NCBI GenBank assembly: GCA_964650485.1
Contig: CAZYTX010000026.1
Location: 1-50,394, forward strand
Direction of reading: 5' to 3'
Length of the DNA: 50,394 nt
Origin: CAZYTX01 sp964650485
Lineage (GTDB): Bacteria > RBG-13-61-14 > DATKZS01
Numbering within the stretch: position 1 is the stretch's first letter; each line of letters opens with the position of its first letter. Of the stretch, positions 50,140-50,394 are shown piece after piece. The translations under genes were made by a program, and so were the position numbers. A model generated the notes under the pieces. It worked only from the letters and a program-made list of their open reading frames with translations. It was not told the DNA's origin and searched no databases.

Positions 50140-50394
50140 ATGAAAGTAAAAGCCTGTTTTATATTTTTCCTCCTTCTGATGTTGAACCTCTCAGCCATTG
50201 GTTCAGCTCAGAAGACGGTGACAGTAACGGACATGGCGGGGAGGGAAGTGAAGGCCCCATTCAATCCGGAACGAATAGTTTGTCTCGGGCCCGGGACTTT
50301 GCGCTTGATCGTATATATCGAGGCCGAAGACAAGGTCTCGGGCGTTGAAGACATGGAGAAGCGGGCTCCCCGGGGGCGGCCCTACTGGATCGCG
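50140..50394 (+). CDS. periplasmic metal-chelate binding protein, 5' part
   Basis: AAGGAG spacing favours the ATG at 50140 over one at 50134. A signal peptide (MKVKACFIFFLLLMLNLSAI) leads into VTVTDMAGREVKAP and ERIVCLGPGTLRLIVY, the start of a BtuF/FhuD-like binding fold; GVEDMEKRAPRGRPYWIA is typical of the branch binding iron or other metal complexes. Only 85 codons lie in the window; the gene continues past the edge. Confidence 0.9.
   Translation, partial: MKVKACFIFFLLLMLNLSAIGSAQKTVTVTDMAGREVKAPFNPERIVCLGPGTLRLIVYIEAEDKVSGVEDMEKRAPRGRPYWIA

Noticed and set aside
1..50394. CRISPR array
   Set aside because: No regularly spaced repeats of 25-40 nt; the repeats present are short and degenerate or single tandem pairs.

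Overview
The window is a high-GC, gene-dense stretch of a Gram-negative bacterial chromosome. Lipoproteins, Tat-exported proteins, a RodZ-type protein, RNase Y with its usual partner YmdB, and the order zapA - 6S RNA - 5-formyl-THF cyclo-ligase point to a Desulfobacterota (delta-proteobacteria)-like lineage or an uncultured relative. That placement is inference from gene content; there is no 16S or ribosomal-protein marker here. No CRISPR array, complete insertion sequence or intact prophage was seen.

Left part (1-12300): a large YfhO-type membrane protein, a lipocalin lipoprotein, a 55-residue Tat-leader peptide, a TPR/YkuD lipoprotein and a LarA-like/beta-propeller pair. Next is a housekeeping block read from one clear promoter (7518-7546): zapB-like, zapA, a 6S RNA, 5-FCL, rny and ymdB, with a facing nitroreductase.

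Middle (12432-32332): a seven-gene same-strand cluster carries GH31, a metzincin with a CTERM-like tail, a radical SAM protein with Cx4Cx2C cysteines, an M20 peptidase, an inositol-phosphatase, a Tat-exported DUF362 protein and an acyl-CoA synthetase (ADP-forming) alpha subunit. On the other strand lie a PHP protein, a CheY-like receiver, a VapBC-like pair, an ABC-2 exporter, a Tat-exported beta-propeller, a second ADP-forming alpha subunit, an ankyrin protein, mobA, an exported unknown, an orphan HydE-like radical SAM protein and tRNA-Val(CAC).

Right-middle (32671-42376): two 32-residue membrane peptides, precorrin-2 dehydrogenase, a GT4 glycosyltransferase and a Mut7-C protein. A morphology/envelope-type cluster follows: PfkB kinase, acidic protein, TPR lipoprotein, RodZ-like, TPR plus peptidase MA. 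It ends with an OFA-type MFS transporter.

Right end (42377-50394): this is the accessory and decayed part. It holds tRNA-Glu(TTC) beside a phage tail-hub (gpD) relic, and a CPA2 antiporter facing a row of relics (TrkA-C, metallophosphoesterase, GH92). A WYL regulator with a histone-H1-like tail, a truncated HicB and a frameshifted, truncated ExbD follow. The ExbD relic lies directly before a FecCD/ATPase/binding-protein metal-chelate uptake operon that runs off the window edge.
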